Notes under the pieces: generated by a model
What the model saw: only the letters and a program-made list of their open reading frames with translations
What the model was told of the DNA's origin: nothing
The model's database searches: none
Program-made: the position numbers and the translations under genes
In this document: positions 48,961 through 60,085 of the stretch, piece after piece
How positions within the stretch are numbered: the first letter of the stretch is position 1
How the letters are laid out: the number at the start of each line of letters is the position of its first letter
From: Quillaja saponaria
Taxonomy: Eukaryota; Streptophyta; Magnoliopsida; Fabales; Quillajaceae
Length of the DNA: 64,000 nucleotides
Reading direction: 5' to 3'
Assembly (NCBI GenBank): GCA_029379385.1
Contig: CM055613.1
Coordinates: 22,913,652-22,977,651 of the forward strand

Positions 48961-49209
48961 GTGGTTTAATAAGTCGATGATACTTGAAGACCACATAATT
49001 CTTGTCATTAAGCTCCTCTTATTCGCTCAAGATTAATTAAAAGGTATAAACATTTTGTATTGAATCACACAAACATTACCTCAACAAAAAAATAAATAAA
49101 TAATCACACAAACATTTTCCACAAGGAATACCAATTTATCTTTAATTTCCTTATGCTTATTATTGTCTATCCATTATTTATTAGCTTTCTCGCGCTTATC
49201 AATTTATTA
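48961..49209. other. AT-rich spacer
   Basis: No gene or repeat recognised. Confidence 0.5.
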
Positions 49210-49217
49210 GGTAGATT

Positions 49218-49330
49218 CAAGGTTGTCAAGATCGAGATCTTAAGCAGGATCGTTGAGGGGGAGCAGGATCGACTCGTAAGATCGAATCGGTAGAATCGGA
49301 AGATCTTACAAATTTTGTAAAATAGTTATT
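49218..49330. repeat. hAT left terminal and subterminal repeats
   Basis: The terminal repeat is followed by reiterated short motifs (AGGATCG, AAGATCGAATCGG, GAAGATCTTAC), the kind of array that hAT transposases bind. Confidence 0.75.
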
Positions 49331-49615
49331 AGAGTATATATTTTATGTACATGATTTATTGTAATTTGTAAATATGTGCATTTTGTTATAAACAAGCACA
49401 AATTGTATAAAGCTCCAACTATATTTTTTTTCTAAAGCAAAATATTCACCAATTTCATAAATAAGATAAAATAAAGTACAAACATAAAACATCCAATACA
49501 AACATCAAATTTATAACATTAATTTCATAAACATGTAATCCAAACATAAGTTCATAAACCAAATATCCATACAAAGATTCTTAATGCCACAAAATTAAAA
49601 TCCAATTTTCATAAC

Positions 49616-52108
49616 TTAGTCTAAACCAAAATTAGTCCTTTCTTCATAAACATCACAATTATCTTCTTCATCACCATAGCTTTCTCCATCATCATCTCCA
49701 TTGCCAACATCATAATCACTATTGTCATTGTCAATGGGATTTCCACCTTCATCACTATCAACACTCATGACTTCATCAACTTCACCACCTACAACACCAA
49801 CATCATCCTCTTCATCTTCATCTTCATCTTGCATCACTTACACTTCATCTTCATCTAATGGAGCATCTAAATCAATCACATCATCATTGGCATTAGAAGA
49901 ACCATCAAGAACACTTAGCCATTCATTTGATGAAGAATCTACTAGATCTTCTTTTGGAGTTATCCATTCATCATCTGAGGAGAGATCATCCAATTTCAAG
50001 TTTGGACCCAAATGATTTTTGGTTTGCCTTTCATTCAACTTGCAATTGTACATGACAAAAACTAAGTCATTCATTTTCTTTTGATGCAAACGATTCCTTT
50101 TCTTTGTATGCACCTAAAAAAGTAGTAAAATATTTATAAGAGATCAATACTAGAAATAAGAATTATAAAAACAAAATAATAGATACTATCAACTTATATT
50201 TACCATCTCAAATGCGCTCCAATTACGTTCACATCCAGAAGAACTACAAGTCAGGCTTAAGATCCGAATGGCAAACCTTTGTAACTCAGGGCATTCGTCT
50301 CCATAAGAATCCCACCATTCAGCTGGAGTTTTTTTCTCCCTCATTGCCTTTGCAGCTGAGATTCCAAATAATCCTCTAGCATTTTTGAACTCTTCAAGTT
50401 GCAAATCAATTGTATTTCTCTCATTTGAATCTTGAACCAATCTCTCCAAACAACCATAAAGTCCATGTTTAACTTCATAATCAGCTTTGAAGTTAGGACT
50501 ATAATGATATTGAGGATTTAAGTAATAAGCTACAGCATGAAAAGGCCTATAAAGTTGCATCTCCCATCTCCCATCAATAATGCTCCAAATAGGCTCATAC
50601 CTATAAAGGTTAATTAGAAATTTAGAATTAGTTGATGCAAAAAATGATATGAAAATATGTGAAGTTACTACTTACTAGTTGAAAGAAACAAAAGCTAACC
50701 TCTTTTTAACATTGCCAAAATTCAATTGTATTTTTTCTTTTGCCCGGTCCATTTCTTCATAAATAAATCTCATAGCTGGTTTTCTTTCTGAATCCACTAA
50801 CCTGAGTACCTTGATAAGCGGATTAGCAGCTTTAAGACATTCAACAACTTTCTTCCAAAAGTCATTGTTTAGAATAGTGCTTGCAACTTTCTTTCCTTTT
50901 TCTGTGTTTGAAAAAGTGCTTGCTTTCCATTTTTGAGAAGAAAACATTTCTCATCAATACTGCTTTTAATTCATGAAGACAACCCAAGTCAAGTATGAAG
51001 TAGCAAACCGCATCGCAGCAGGTCTAATTAAATCTCTCCCTTTGGTGAAACTCCTCAACATAGCAATGAGCATGTTTCTTCCATAAATGTATGTAGTAAT
51101 TCTCTTTCCTTTTTCAATGGTCATAGAATGCACTTTCAATTTTTTTGCAAAATCCTCCAACATTAAATCAAGGCAATGTGCTGCACATGGTGTCCAATAT
51201 AAGCTCTTTCTTTTTTCCATCAACATTTCACCAGCTGCTTTGTAGTTTGCTGCATTATCAGTAATCACCTGCACCACATTCTGCTCCCCAATCTTCTCCA
51301 CAACATCATCTAACATCTCAAAAACTTTAACGGCAGTTTTAGAGAAGTCTGATGTATCCACTGATGATAAAAATATAGTCCCTTTAGGACTATTAACCAA
51401 GAAATTGCATATAGAACGTCGTTTCCTATCCGTCCAACCATCAGACATTAGAGAACAACTTGTTTTTTTCCACTCTAATTTGTACTCCTCAAGAAGATCC
51501 ATAGTTTTACTTACTTCTATCTTCAAGAATTTTTCCCTCAATTCATGATAAGAGGGACCTTTGAGCCCACAGCCATACCTCCCAACTGCTTCTAACATTT
51601 CAGCAAATTTAGGATTTTTCACACAATTAAAAGGGATAGCACTTGTGTAGAAAAATTGAGCTATCTTCGAACATGCTTCTTCTCGCAAATCTTTTTTCAC
51701 CCATTGATTCATTGTTGTTTGTGTCTTGTTGCTTCCAACCCCACTAGAATTTTGCACAAAATATCTCTTAATTTCTTTCCCTTTACTTGTTCGCACAATT
51801 TCTACCTCTTCCATATTATCACCTTCACTATCTTCTAAAATTCTCTTTTTCTTCACTTTTTTCACTTCTAATTTATCCAAGACAACTCTCATTTTATCTT
51901 TCACATCATCAGGAACACTCACACATGCCATTGTATCTTCTCCCGTGCTTGCAAGATGGTGCTTGAACCTAAAAATTCCACCCGTTACAATCTTTGAGCA
52001 ATATTTGCATTTCACTTTTCTCTTGTTCCCTTCAATTGGGATACCATATTCCCAACCCACATCAGTTCTACTTCTCGGAGCATTTTTTCTACTCTTAGAA
52101 GAAGACAT
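49616..52108 (-). pseudogene. hAT transposase (BED zinc finger, DUF659, hAT dimerisation), disabled
   Basis: Four exons: 52108-50700 without an intron in the part read, then 50600-50204 and 50113-49616, with GT..AG introns at 50699-50601 and 50203-50114. N terminus: BED zinc finger (CKYCSKIV..FKHHLA). The DUF659 catalytic core has SLMSDGWTDRKRRS and QVITDNAANYKAAG (both aspartates kept) and PCAAHCLDLMLED. The C terminus has the dimerisation region (YGDECPELQRFAIRILSLTC, then SSSGCERNWSAFEM) and a long acidic tail. Damage: a one-base loss near 50986 and a one-base gain near 50950 shift about 37 bases and expose TAA, TGA and TGA (50966-50968, 50954-50956, 50951-50953). A further TAA at 49838-49840 splits the acidic tail. 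The start is the first ATG of the long frame. Confidence 0.9.
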
Positions 52109-52913
52109 TTTCCTTTAAAACAAGAAGTCATCAACAAATAAAATGCACCATCATCAAATTAGCAACCAAGTAATAAATAATTTTTATCCAACAAATCCAA
52201 ATTAAAAAGAAATAAAGAATAACAAAAATGCACCATCATTAAATTTTTTTATTTTTTTTGACAGAATACTTGATATAATTGGTAAATTCAATGGATGAAT
52301 TACATGCTATAACTATGTGTTATGCAAGCTGCCAGATGCCTAGATATTTAAGAATGGCATTTTCTAAAATAATGATTCCAATTTAATAGCAATATACATG
52401 ATAATGATAAATAACATTTTGAATAAGAAGTGAAAATGACCAATTAGATGATATATCATATAACCATTTAATACATATATAAATTATAATACATTGTATA
52501 TGTCAAATGGTATATTAGATTTACATATCATACAAATATATATATATTCAATATTATTACCATGATAATTTCCAATCAACTAGAAAGTAATTTAAAGGAT
52601 GAAATAATCTTTAATACATTATACATATTTAGTAATACACTAAATAAGTAATTGTACACGGTACATTTTATTTACATTTACACAAATTGGTTTTTTTTTT
52701 TTTTTTTTCAATATTATTACATATTTACTTGAATATCCCCCATTAGCCAGAAAAAGAAAAAAAAAAATACCTTCTGGCTTCTTCTTCGTCAAACTGGAAT
52801 TCGAAGCTTCACTTGCATGTTGACGCGGTGAGCTCCAGCCCACTCCTTTCTTGCTCTGCAGAGGCAAACCAAAAGCCAAATCACACTCCAATAGCTACCG
52901 GTATTGCTTCGCA
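52109..52913. other. hAT 5' untranslated and AT-rich internal region
   Basis: AT-rich DNA upstream of the transposase, with a T tract at 52690-52708; no additional gene seen. Confidence 0.6.
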
Positions 52914-53301
52914 GCTTCGATCCGTGAGTTATGGCTGATCTTGCTTCGAGAGATGAAGATGGGATGAGGTGCTGTCGGCGGTCTGCAGTCTGCCTTCTGC
53001 CTTCTGCCTTCTAAGCTTCAAGGGTTCGAAAAAAAGAGGGTTCGATTCCAAAATACCCATCTTCCCTTCAAAATCGATTCGGGTCTCTCAAGCCCAATTA
53101 AAAATTCAACCCATGTGGCTTTCTGCAGAATCGTTCAAACTCGCCACAAACTCGCTGATTTCACGATCTTGCTGCCGAGTTCACGATCTTGCTTCCGAGT
53201 TTTGAAGACACCGATCTTGCTGCCGTGACGACTCGGACTGCTGGCTTCAGATTGTAAGATCGTACGATCCTACGTTCCGACTCGCGATCTTGACAACATT
53301 G
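52914..53301. repeat. hAT right subterminal and terminal repeats
   Basis: Repeated GATCTTGCTGCCGAG / GATCTTGCTTCCGAG (about 53162-53225) and GTTCGATTCC-like motifs lead into the terminal repeat. The region also contains TCTGCCTTCTGCCTTCTGCC (52988-53010). Confidence 0.75.
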
Positions 53302-53309
53302 GGTAGATT

Positions 53310-53792
53310 TATCTTTCATACTCTTCATCAGAGTAAAAAATACTTATTGCAAGTATTTTGTATTATGGCTTAAACTGATAGCTCGTACAAAGCTATTTAC
53401 AATTATTTGATTCTTTTTCTTGTAATAGTTTATTAGCACGCCGCTATAAAAATTCAAGTTTTCACAAACAGATAGCTAAGGGGAAGTAAATGAAAATAAA
53501 GAGAAAACTTGTAATCTAGCAAAACTCAAATTTTAATTTTTCAAAAGGTTCCCAAACATTTACATAACATACGCCACACAATCTTAGAATAAAAACATAA
53601 ATAACATAAAGTTACTAATGTATTACTAAAGACTACTAATTATGTTCTTAAATTATAATTTTTTACATAATATAATATAATATAACATAAAATCATAAAT
53701 TCTTAAATGATACTAATCTCATTCCCCATCAAACTTGAGAGAACATTGGTCAATGTTGGTGTTGTGGCACAAGTGTTGGCTAGGTGACATGG
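53310..53792. other. AT-rich spacer right of the hAT element
   Basis: Nothing recognised. Confidence 0.5.
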
Positions 53793-55560
53793 TGTAATAG
53801 CCTGAAAACTCAACCTTTTATTTAAGTACTTTTTTTCATGACTCCATTTTTAAATTACTTAAAAGATAATCCTTGGAATGTCTAGATATTATTATTTATT
53901 TGAATTCCTAGCTGCAAGTATGGATGAATTTAACTAAGTTAAAGCTAGAGTGTGCAAAGTTGTTTACATAGCAGTTTAGACCTATTCAAGCTTAACTAGT
54001 CATATCTTTGGAAAAGGATGTCCAAATGTAACATAGATTGATTATTTAAAAGTAGACTTACAAAGATTTAAAATGATATATAGCCTTTGATATTTGGGTT
54101 TGTGGATTAGTTCAATTAATTCATCAAAATAAGGTCAAAATTCAGAAAATACAGAATTCTAGCAGATTGACTTTTTAATGGTCCAACTAGCATAACTTGA
54201 ACTAAAAAATCTAAATAACATTATGTTTACTAGATAAATTAGTAGACACTCTAACTTTCTATAATGTATCATATGTGCTAATTGAATGTATAAATTAGTA
54301 CAATTAATTCATTAAAGTGAAAAAAAATCTGTGTGCTTTGTGTAAATGCCATAAAATTCAAATTTGTGGTTCAATTGACTTATGTGATGCCTTAGTTACA
54401 ATTTCCTATTAGATTGAAATGACAAGAGAGCATAAAGATAGCTTTACATGAAAACTTAAAAGAAATATGCCCTTAATGCCAATTTTCTCTAGGATTAATA
54501 GCTAAGCAGTTACTACACAAGTAGCTAAGTATCAATTCAGCATGCTTAGTGGTTAAGCATCAACCACTTAAGCTGTTGGGTGGAAGATTTAGAAACTAAG
54601 TAATATGTAGTTGTTTCATTCTATTTCCTCATGGGTAAAAAATATGCTATCCTATTCTCTTCTTCTTTTTTATTTTTTAGAGTGAGAAATTAGAAAGAAA
54701 GAAGAATTTTGATTCTGCTATTGTGGGTTTGGGAAGTAGAGAGAGACTTAGGAGAATCATTTTGTGTTTTGGTTGAATTTATTTGAAGGGCTGAAGTTGT
54801 ATTTATGTATACAGACATAGAGAAACCTTTATTTCCTCTATTTTGCCTTGCTTCTATAACTGTGTGTGTTTAAGTTAGTTCAAGCACGAATTCAAGAAAA
54901 GTCATTGAATAAGAAGTGTAGCTAACATCCCAAGGATGATTTCTATGCATTCCTTTATCTCATTTGGATAATTTTAAGGGCTAAAGCATGGAGTTGAGGT
55001 AGACATAACTTTTCCCTCTACTTTCTTCCTATGTCTGTTTATATGACTTAATATATTTGTTTAAGCTAAGTTTTATGCTAGATGTTTACATGTGAAATGG
55101 GAACTTAGGTTATAAATGTGATGACTAGAATATATGACTATGCTATTTAATATAATAAAAAGAATGTATAAGTGTTAATATATCTGAAAGATATGTAGAG
55201 ACTGCATTATGTTCTATTTACTAAAATGGTATGAAATTGCATCCATATTCACATGATGCATCCTTGTCTACTCAAATTGTTTAATCTCATCTTTGTGTAT
55301 ATTGATGATTTTCAGAAGTTTCAGTAACTCATTGGCAGCAGGGAGGAACTTTGATTATGCGAGGCTTGTTAGAGAGTTTCCTATGTTGGAGAAAGTGTAA
55401 TTGGAGCTTATTGTCACTTCCTAGTTTAGTTGATTAGACTAGCTATATAGTTTGACATGGGACTGTACAATTTTTATTATAAGAGACTTGTAAACCTTTG
55501 CATAGACTTGTAATTAATAGAAAGTAAGTTGTATACTTGATACATATTCAAAACAAATTC
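53793..55560 (+). repeat. Possible decayed solo LTR
   Basis: Begins TGTAATAGCCTGAAAACTC, a common start of plant Ty3/gypsy LTRs, followed by degraded LTR-style text (GTCATATCTTTGG; AAATTCAGAAAATACAGAAT). No internal genes and no second copy. The right end and any target duplication were not found, so extent and identity are uncertain. Confidence 0.3.
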
Positions 55561-55879
55561 TTAGTTAAACATTTTGATATGTTACTACTTTATAACTTGT
55601 AAGTAAAAGCCAGGTTATTAAATTGCTGATTGAGTAAATGGTAATGTAATTAATCTACAAGAGAGAAACCTCTGTGGCTACCTAAATAAAGTATTAGTAA
55701 AGAAAAGTACAAAGCAAGTAGGAATAGGATGTTAATCCAAGTAGGCAATGCTAAATCTCAAGTTGCAATAATCCAATTATGAATAACTTGAATAAGAGGT
55801 TTCTAATAAGTTGGAATTAGAAATAAAGTTGCTAATTGGCAAAGTAATAAACTAAACGACCAACAATTTTGACAATCAA
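55561..55879. other. AT-rich spacer
   Basis: Nothing recognised. Confidence 0.5.
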
Positions 55880-56222
55880 GTAGGGTAGCTCACGACCTGA
55901 TTCTGAGCTCAACTCATTCAAGCTCGACTCTATAAAGCTCGGCTTGACTTGTATGATTTTATAAGCCAAGACTAAAAAAATTTAGATCTCGATTAGAAAA
56001 TTGAGCTTTTGGGATTGGGATTAAGAAGCTTGCAAATAGCTCGAATAAGCTCGACTCATAAATATTTTACATTTTTACTAATTATTTTAGTTCACATTTT
56101 AGATGTATTTAAAGTTTCCTTCTATTAGAATATTCTAATGATATATGTTGTTGTTATTACTAAAACAAAAATAGATACATCGATTTAAGTAGAAAAAAAG
56201 ACATTTAGTTTAAGAACTTGTT
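55880..56222 (+). mobile_element. GAGCTC-rich repeat, copy 1 (right-truncated)
   Basis: Begins GTAGGGTAGCTCACGACC and carries AGCTCAACTCATTCAAGCTC. It aligns with 57864-58205 for about 340 bp, then ends near GACATTTAGTTTAAGAAC. Probably a non-autonomous DNA element or MITE whose right part is missing. Confidence 0.55.
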
Positions 56223-56453
56223 ATAAGTAATAATATAAATTGGCAACCAATCAAGTGGTAATATAGTAATGAGAGAATACCATTACCAACATTATATGGA
56301 AAAGTCTTCACTCCTCATCAGATCTGCAAGTGTGGCCTTCCCTTTTAAAATGCCATATCAGTCAATTTTCACCTTCTTTTTTTGAAGAACTCTACAATCA
56401 GCTCATAATATAAATTTTAGTTCTGAGAACCAAAATTTAAGACATGGGGGTAT

Positions 56454-56696
56454 TAGGAGTAAATAATATTGATTGATTAATACCCTTAATACATATGATA
56501 AAAGTGTTAGTAGTCATTATAGATAAACACCTCAAGAAAGCTATAAATGAAATTAGCACAGCTATTTGCACAAGCTCTTCAAACTAGCTCATTCATTCAA
56601 ATTTCCACTGGTTGCCTTCTTCAAATAATAGGAGTAAATAATATTGATTGCTTAATACCCTTAATACATATGATAAAAGTGTTAGTAGTCATTATA
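56454..56696 (+). repeat. 68-bp direct repeat pair
   Basis: Copies at 56454-56521 and 56629-56696 (from TAGGAGTAAATAATATTG to TAGTAGTCATTATA) differ at one base. Between and after them GGTTGCCTTCTT recurs three times (near 56610, 56704, 56739). Confidence 0.9.
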
Positions 56697-57037
56697 CCAT
56701 ACTTGGTTGCCTTCTTCAAGACCAAGTCACCTTTCTTCGGTTGCCTTCTTTAAAACAAAGTCACCTTCCCTCTATTAACAACCAAAAACCAATAATCAAC
56801 GTTCTTTAAGTAGGCATATATTGGTGTTAAAAATTATTGAGCATCCATCAATTGCTTATGATTTTAAGGAGGGTTAAAAAAGAAATCTTAATGAGAACTA
56901 ATTGCTAGTATTGAAATTAACTAGTATATATAATAGTTAACAATATTTCACAACAAGCACAAATAAGAATTACTTCACTGTAAAGAGTACTAAAGTACAT
57001 AATTATTCTATGAGGATTTAGTCGAACACCCAATACC

Positions 57038-57629
57038 TTAGAAAAAGGTTTCTTGGCCAATGAAACTTTATATACCACTCTAAGAACTCCCTCACCCAGC
57101 TTCTTCCCCATAACAAAATCATTTAGTCATCTTTAAGAAACCCAAATTACTACTTAAACACAACTAGATTACGAATTTGATAGATATTGCAAAACATATA
57201 TCTTTAATTTTCAGACTTTTTTGTAAGTGGGTCTGAATAATCTTTCAATAAAAGCAAGAATAAACCTATCAAAGAAGCCAGGGGGAACATCAGGTGTAGC
57301 CTAGAGGCAAGATAGAGCACCTAAAGCCAGAATCTTCTTAGGCACTTCTCTATGTGATATCACTACACTCCATGACTGTGCCATGAAGCCTAATTCCAAC
57401 ACCCATAAAATGGTTAGGAACCGGGTCGAACCATTCCCCTCTTGATACAAAAACTGCAAATGTTTAGGATTTGAGATAGATATTCTTATACTAGGGTGTG
57501 ATTCATTAAAGGACTTGATTCTACGGTTTTGACCAAGAAAAAGGGATGAGGGTTTAGATTTTTGAGGTTGGAGCTTTGTCACTTTGTTTAAACCCACCTT
57601 CTCAAGGCTCCAACTGTAACATTGGCCAT
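57038..57629 (-). pseudogene. STN7: 5' fragment of a STN7-type chloroplast protein kinase gene
   Basis: Minus strand from ATG 57629 (MANVTVGAL). Next come transit-peptide-like sequence (GLNKVTKLQPQKSKPSSLFL), then in another frame DPVPNHFMGVGIRLHGTVME, and again ILALGALSCL, stop, ATPDVPPGFFDRFILAFIER, LFRPTYKK. After an intron starting GTCTGA (57205 region) and ending TTAAAG, the kinase glycine loop region follows: FVMGKKLGEGVLRVVYKVSL, AKKPFSK. This is the N-terminal order of the thylakoid state-transition kinase STN7, which phosphorylates light-harvesting complex II. A stop replaces the tryptophan in SYLWATPG. There are frameshifts, an 8-bp insertion near the second exon start, and GSFGVV has become GVLRVV. 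The catalytic domain is absent. The retained intron shows a DNA-level copy, not a retrocopy. Confidence 0.82.
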
Positions 57630-57863
57630 GTCTGTTACAGTCTTACATAGCAATGCTTGAATTTTGTTTTTTTTTGCTATGTTTTATAGTGATAGTTATT
57701 TCAAGTATTTTAGTGGATGCAGACGATTTGAAATTTCATTTAGATGGATGATTATCCGACACAAGCAATATATACACGTGTTAGTTTAAGTCTTATTGTC
57801 TCCCTACCTAATTTAATTTATTTTTGTTGTTTTCTAGCATAGTATTTAAAGAGTACAATTGTC

Positions 57864-58350
57864 TTGGCAAGTAAGGTTGGCTCACAAGCCGAGCTTGAGC
57901 TCAACTCATTCAAGTTCGCCTCGATAAAGCTTGACTTGTCTGAGTTTATGAGCCGATCTCAAACTTTTGGGGCTCAATTAGAAGATAAAGCTTTTGGGCT
58001 TGAGATCGAAAAGCTCGTGAGTAAGTCGAATAGGCCAGATCCAGAAACATTTTGTATTTTTACTAATTATTTTATTAGAAATACGTTTTGGATGTATTTT
58101 AAGTTTGCTTATATTAAATAATTTGAATGATTTATATTGTTACTGTTACAAAAATAGGAATAGGTACATTGATTTAATTAGGAAAAAAGACATTTTGTTG
58201 AAGAACATGTCTCCGACACTTGAGCTGATCTCGAACTCAAGTTTTTTTTTTAATCGAACACGAGCTGAGCTCGGACAAGCAAAAAATATCTCGAGCTCAA
58301 ATCGAGCTGAGTTGAACAAGCTATATATCGTCTCGTGTTCAGCCCAAAAA
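57864..58350 (+). mobile_element. GAGCTC-rich repeat, copy 2 (MITE-like)
   Basis: From GGTTGGCTCACAAGCCGAGC to CGTCTCGTGTTCAGCCC. The ends are imperfect inverted repeats: left CAAGCCGAGCTTGAGCTC, right complement GCTCGATTTGAGCTCGAG with AGCTTGTTCAACTC. The internal part is AT-rich and non-coding; open frames across it are by chance. Superfamily not determined; no target duplication identified. Confidence 0.55.
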
Positions 58351-58719
58351 TCAAGTATAAATAAGCAGCTTAAGGGATATTAACAAAGAAAACTATATCT
58401 CTCTGAATTTTTGTTGCTAGTACGCCTTAACCATGCATCTGTAGCACTTCTACTTAGAACAAAACAAAATCATTCTATATTCTTTCTTGGTGTCAAGTAT
58501 TCAATTAGGAATGATATTCTAAAAACAAAATCTACTAAATTCTTTCTTGATTTTTGACAATGGATTTTCTAGCAAGTGCCAATAGAATAACCAGTTATAT
58601 ATATATTCATTTTAGTTCATATAATTACTAAGTTTAACTTATAATATAGGCACTTGATGGCAGGATCACTGACCAACATATTGTTAACATTGCTTGCCTA
58701 ATAATGATGCAAGTTAGGT
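58351..58719. other. Unassigned spacer
   Basis: No gene recognised; somewhere here the CACTA element is truncated or its preceding exon is too decayed to read. Confidence 0.4.
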
Positions 58720-59413
58720 GTTTAAGTGGATACTTTGTTAATGGATTTAAGTTTCACATACTCTCATACGAGGATGGCAAGAAATCTATGAATAGTGGCG
58801 TTTATGTGAAAGGAAGTTGCTAAAATGTTGATGAACAAGATTTTTATGGCATGTTAACAGACATAATAGAGTTACAATATTTTAGAAACAATCGAATTGT
58901 ACTCTTCCAATGATGTTAGTATGATTCATATAAAGAGATGAAAGTAGATTATGTGTATGGTCTAATAGATATCAATCATAGATCCAGACTTGTCTCGTAC
59001 AAGCCATTTATATAAGCTTCTCAAGATCATCAAGTGTATTATGCCAATTACCTAGTAAAAAGAGAAATGATTGGTAGGCAGTTAGTAACATAGTGGCAAG
59101 GACTAATATTAATTTACCATCAAATGAAACACCAAGTGACAATGTGCAACCTTTATGTGATGATATATTTCAGGAGGTTGAACCTTATGTACCGGTTCCA
59201 GTTAATGCAGGCCTAGATATGGATACTCCAAGAGTTCTTATAGGTGATGATCCAAATGAAGAAATGGATCCTAATCAAATAAGTGAACCTAGATTTGTTA
59301 TTGATGATGACATAAATGAAGAAGAATATGATGTGCTTAAGGAAAATGAAGACAATTATGAAGAGGATAGTGACGAATTAGAAGTTGGTTTTGAATATGA
59401 CAGTGACAAGTGA
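58720..59413 (+). pseudogene. CACTA TNP2 transposase C-terminal region (DUF4216) and acidic tail
   Basis: Reads GYFVNGFKFHILSYEDGKKS, MNSGVYVKGS, stop, DFYGMLTDIIELQYFRNNRI, VLF, with stops where CDW is expected. Then YGLIDINHRSRLVSYKPFI and SQDHQVYYANYLVKRE. A one-base shift near 59067 leads into NDW, TAG, AVSNIVARTNINLPSNET and an intact acidic tail ending DEEELEVGF-like text, FEYDSDK and TGA at 59411-59413. DUF4216 is the C-terminal domain of plant CACTA transposases. The catalytic part is missing, so the protein is inactive. Confidence 0.8.
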
Positions 59414-59639
59414 CATGCAAGATGATTAACTAAAATTGTACGTGTTTTGTTCATGTAAATGTCATAAATGTTAAAATTATTTTTTATTTGTTATATATGA
59501 ATTTATGCATTTATGATTGTATAAATCTATATTTTTTCTTACAAGATCATGGTTCAAAGTACACTTGTATCCGGTTCGAGTGCATTTCATGTACCACCAA
59601 GCACGAATCAATCAAGGACACGTAAATCAACTTGGTCCA

Positions 59640-59740
59640 GTCATGCCATTACTAGCCCATCCAAGCTGGCTCGTGCCATTACTAGATCATCTTAGCCAGC
59701 TCGTGCCAATACTAAATCATCTTAGCTAGTTCATGCCAAA
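59640..59740 (+). repeat. About 30-bp tandem repeat in TNPA-like exon 1
   Basis: Units ATCATCTTAGCCAGCTCGTG with CCAATACTAA-type ends repeat three to four times; the repeat introduces in-frame TAG codons. Confidence 0.75.
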
Positions 59741-60085
59741 CTTAGAAAGCCTTAGTTGGTCCCTACAGCTATTTCACCGTCATAAGATATTACTTTTTAT
59801 ATCTCATTTTTAAGGATCTTGAAAATTTATCATTAAAATTATTCAACCTTTTAAGATACTCTATTGCTGTAAGACCTAGGTGTATCTTCATCTAGATCAT
59901 CTCAATTGGCTCGTGCCATACCTAGAGAGCCTTAGTTAGTCCCTACAGCTATTTTACCGTCACTAAGTATTACTTTTTGTATCTCATTTTTAAGGATCTT
60001 GACAATTTATTATTACAATTATTCAACCTTTTAATATACTCGATTGGTGTAATAATACAAGTGGCCTAGGTGCTTCTTCATCTAA
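59740..60085 (+). repeat. About 170-bp direct duplication
   Basis: CCTTAGTTGGTCCCTACAGC to CTTCATCT (about 59745-59892) recurs at about 59930-60082, with substitutions and a small indel. Confidence 0.8.

Larger units (their letters stand above)
49218..53301 (-). mobile_element. Full-length hAT transposon with 8-bp target duplication
   Basis: Exact 8-bp duplication GGTAGATT at 49210-49217 and 53302-53309. Terminal inverted repeats: left CAAGGTTGTCAAGATCG, right (complement) CAATGTTGTCAAGATCG, one mismatch in 17. The element is 4084 bp and carries a minus-strand transposase. GATC-rich subterminal repeats lie at both ends. Element ends, duplication length and the BED-DUF659-dimerisation transposase all agree on the hAT superfamily. 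Confidence 0.95.

Noticed and set aside
49722..50015. Plus-strand serine/threonine-rich open frame (also 51726-52118)
   Set aside because: Antisense shadow of the acidic tail and N terminus of the hAT transposase.
57864..58121. 85-codon open frame starting MASKVGSQAELELNS
   Set aside because: It crosses the palindromic end of the GAGCTC-rich repeat; its sequence mirrors the repeat and the frame is absent in copy 1.
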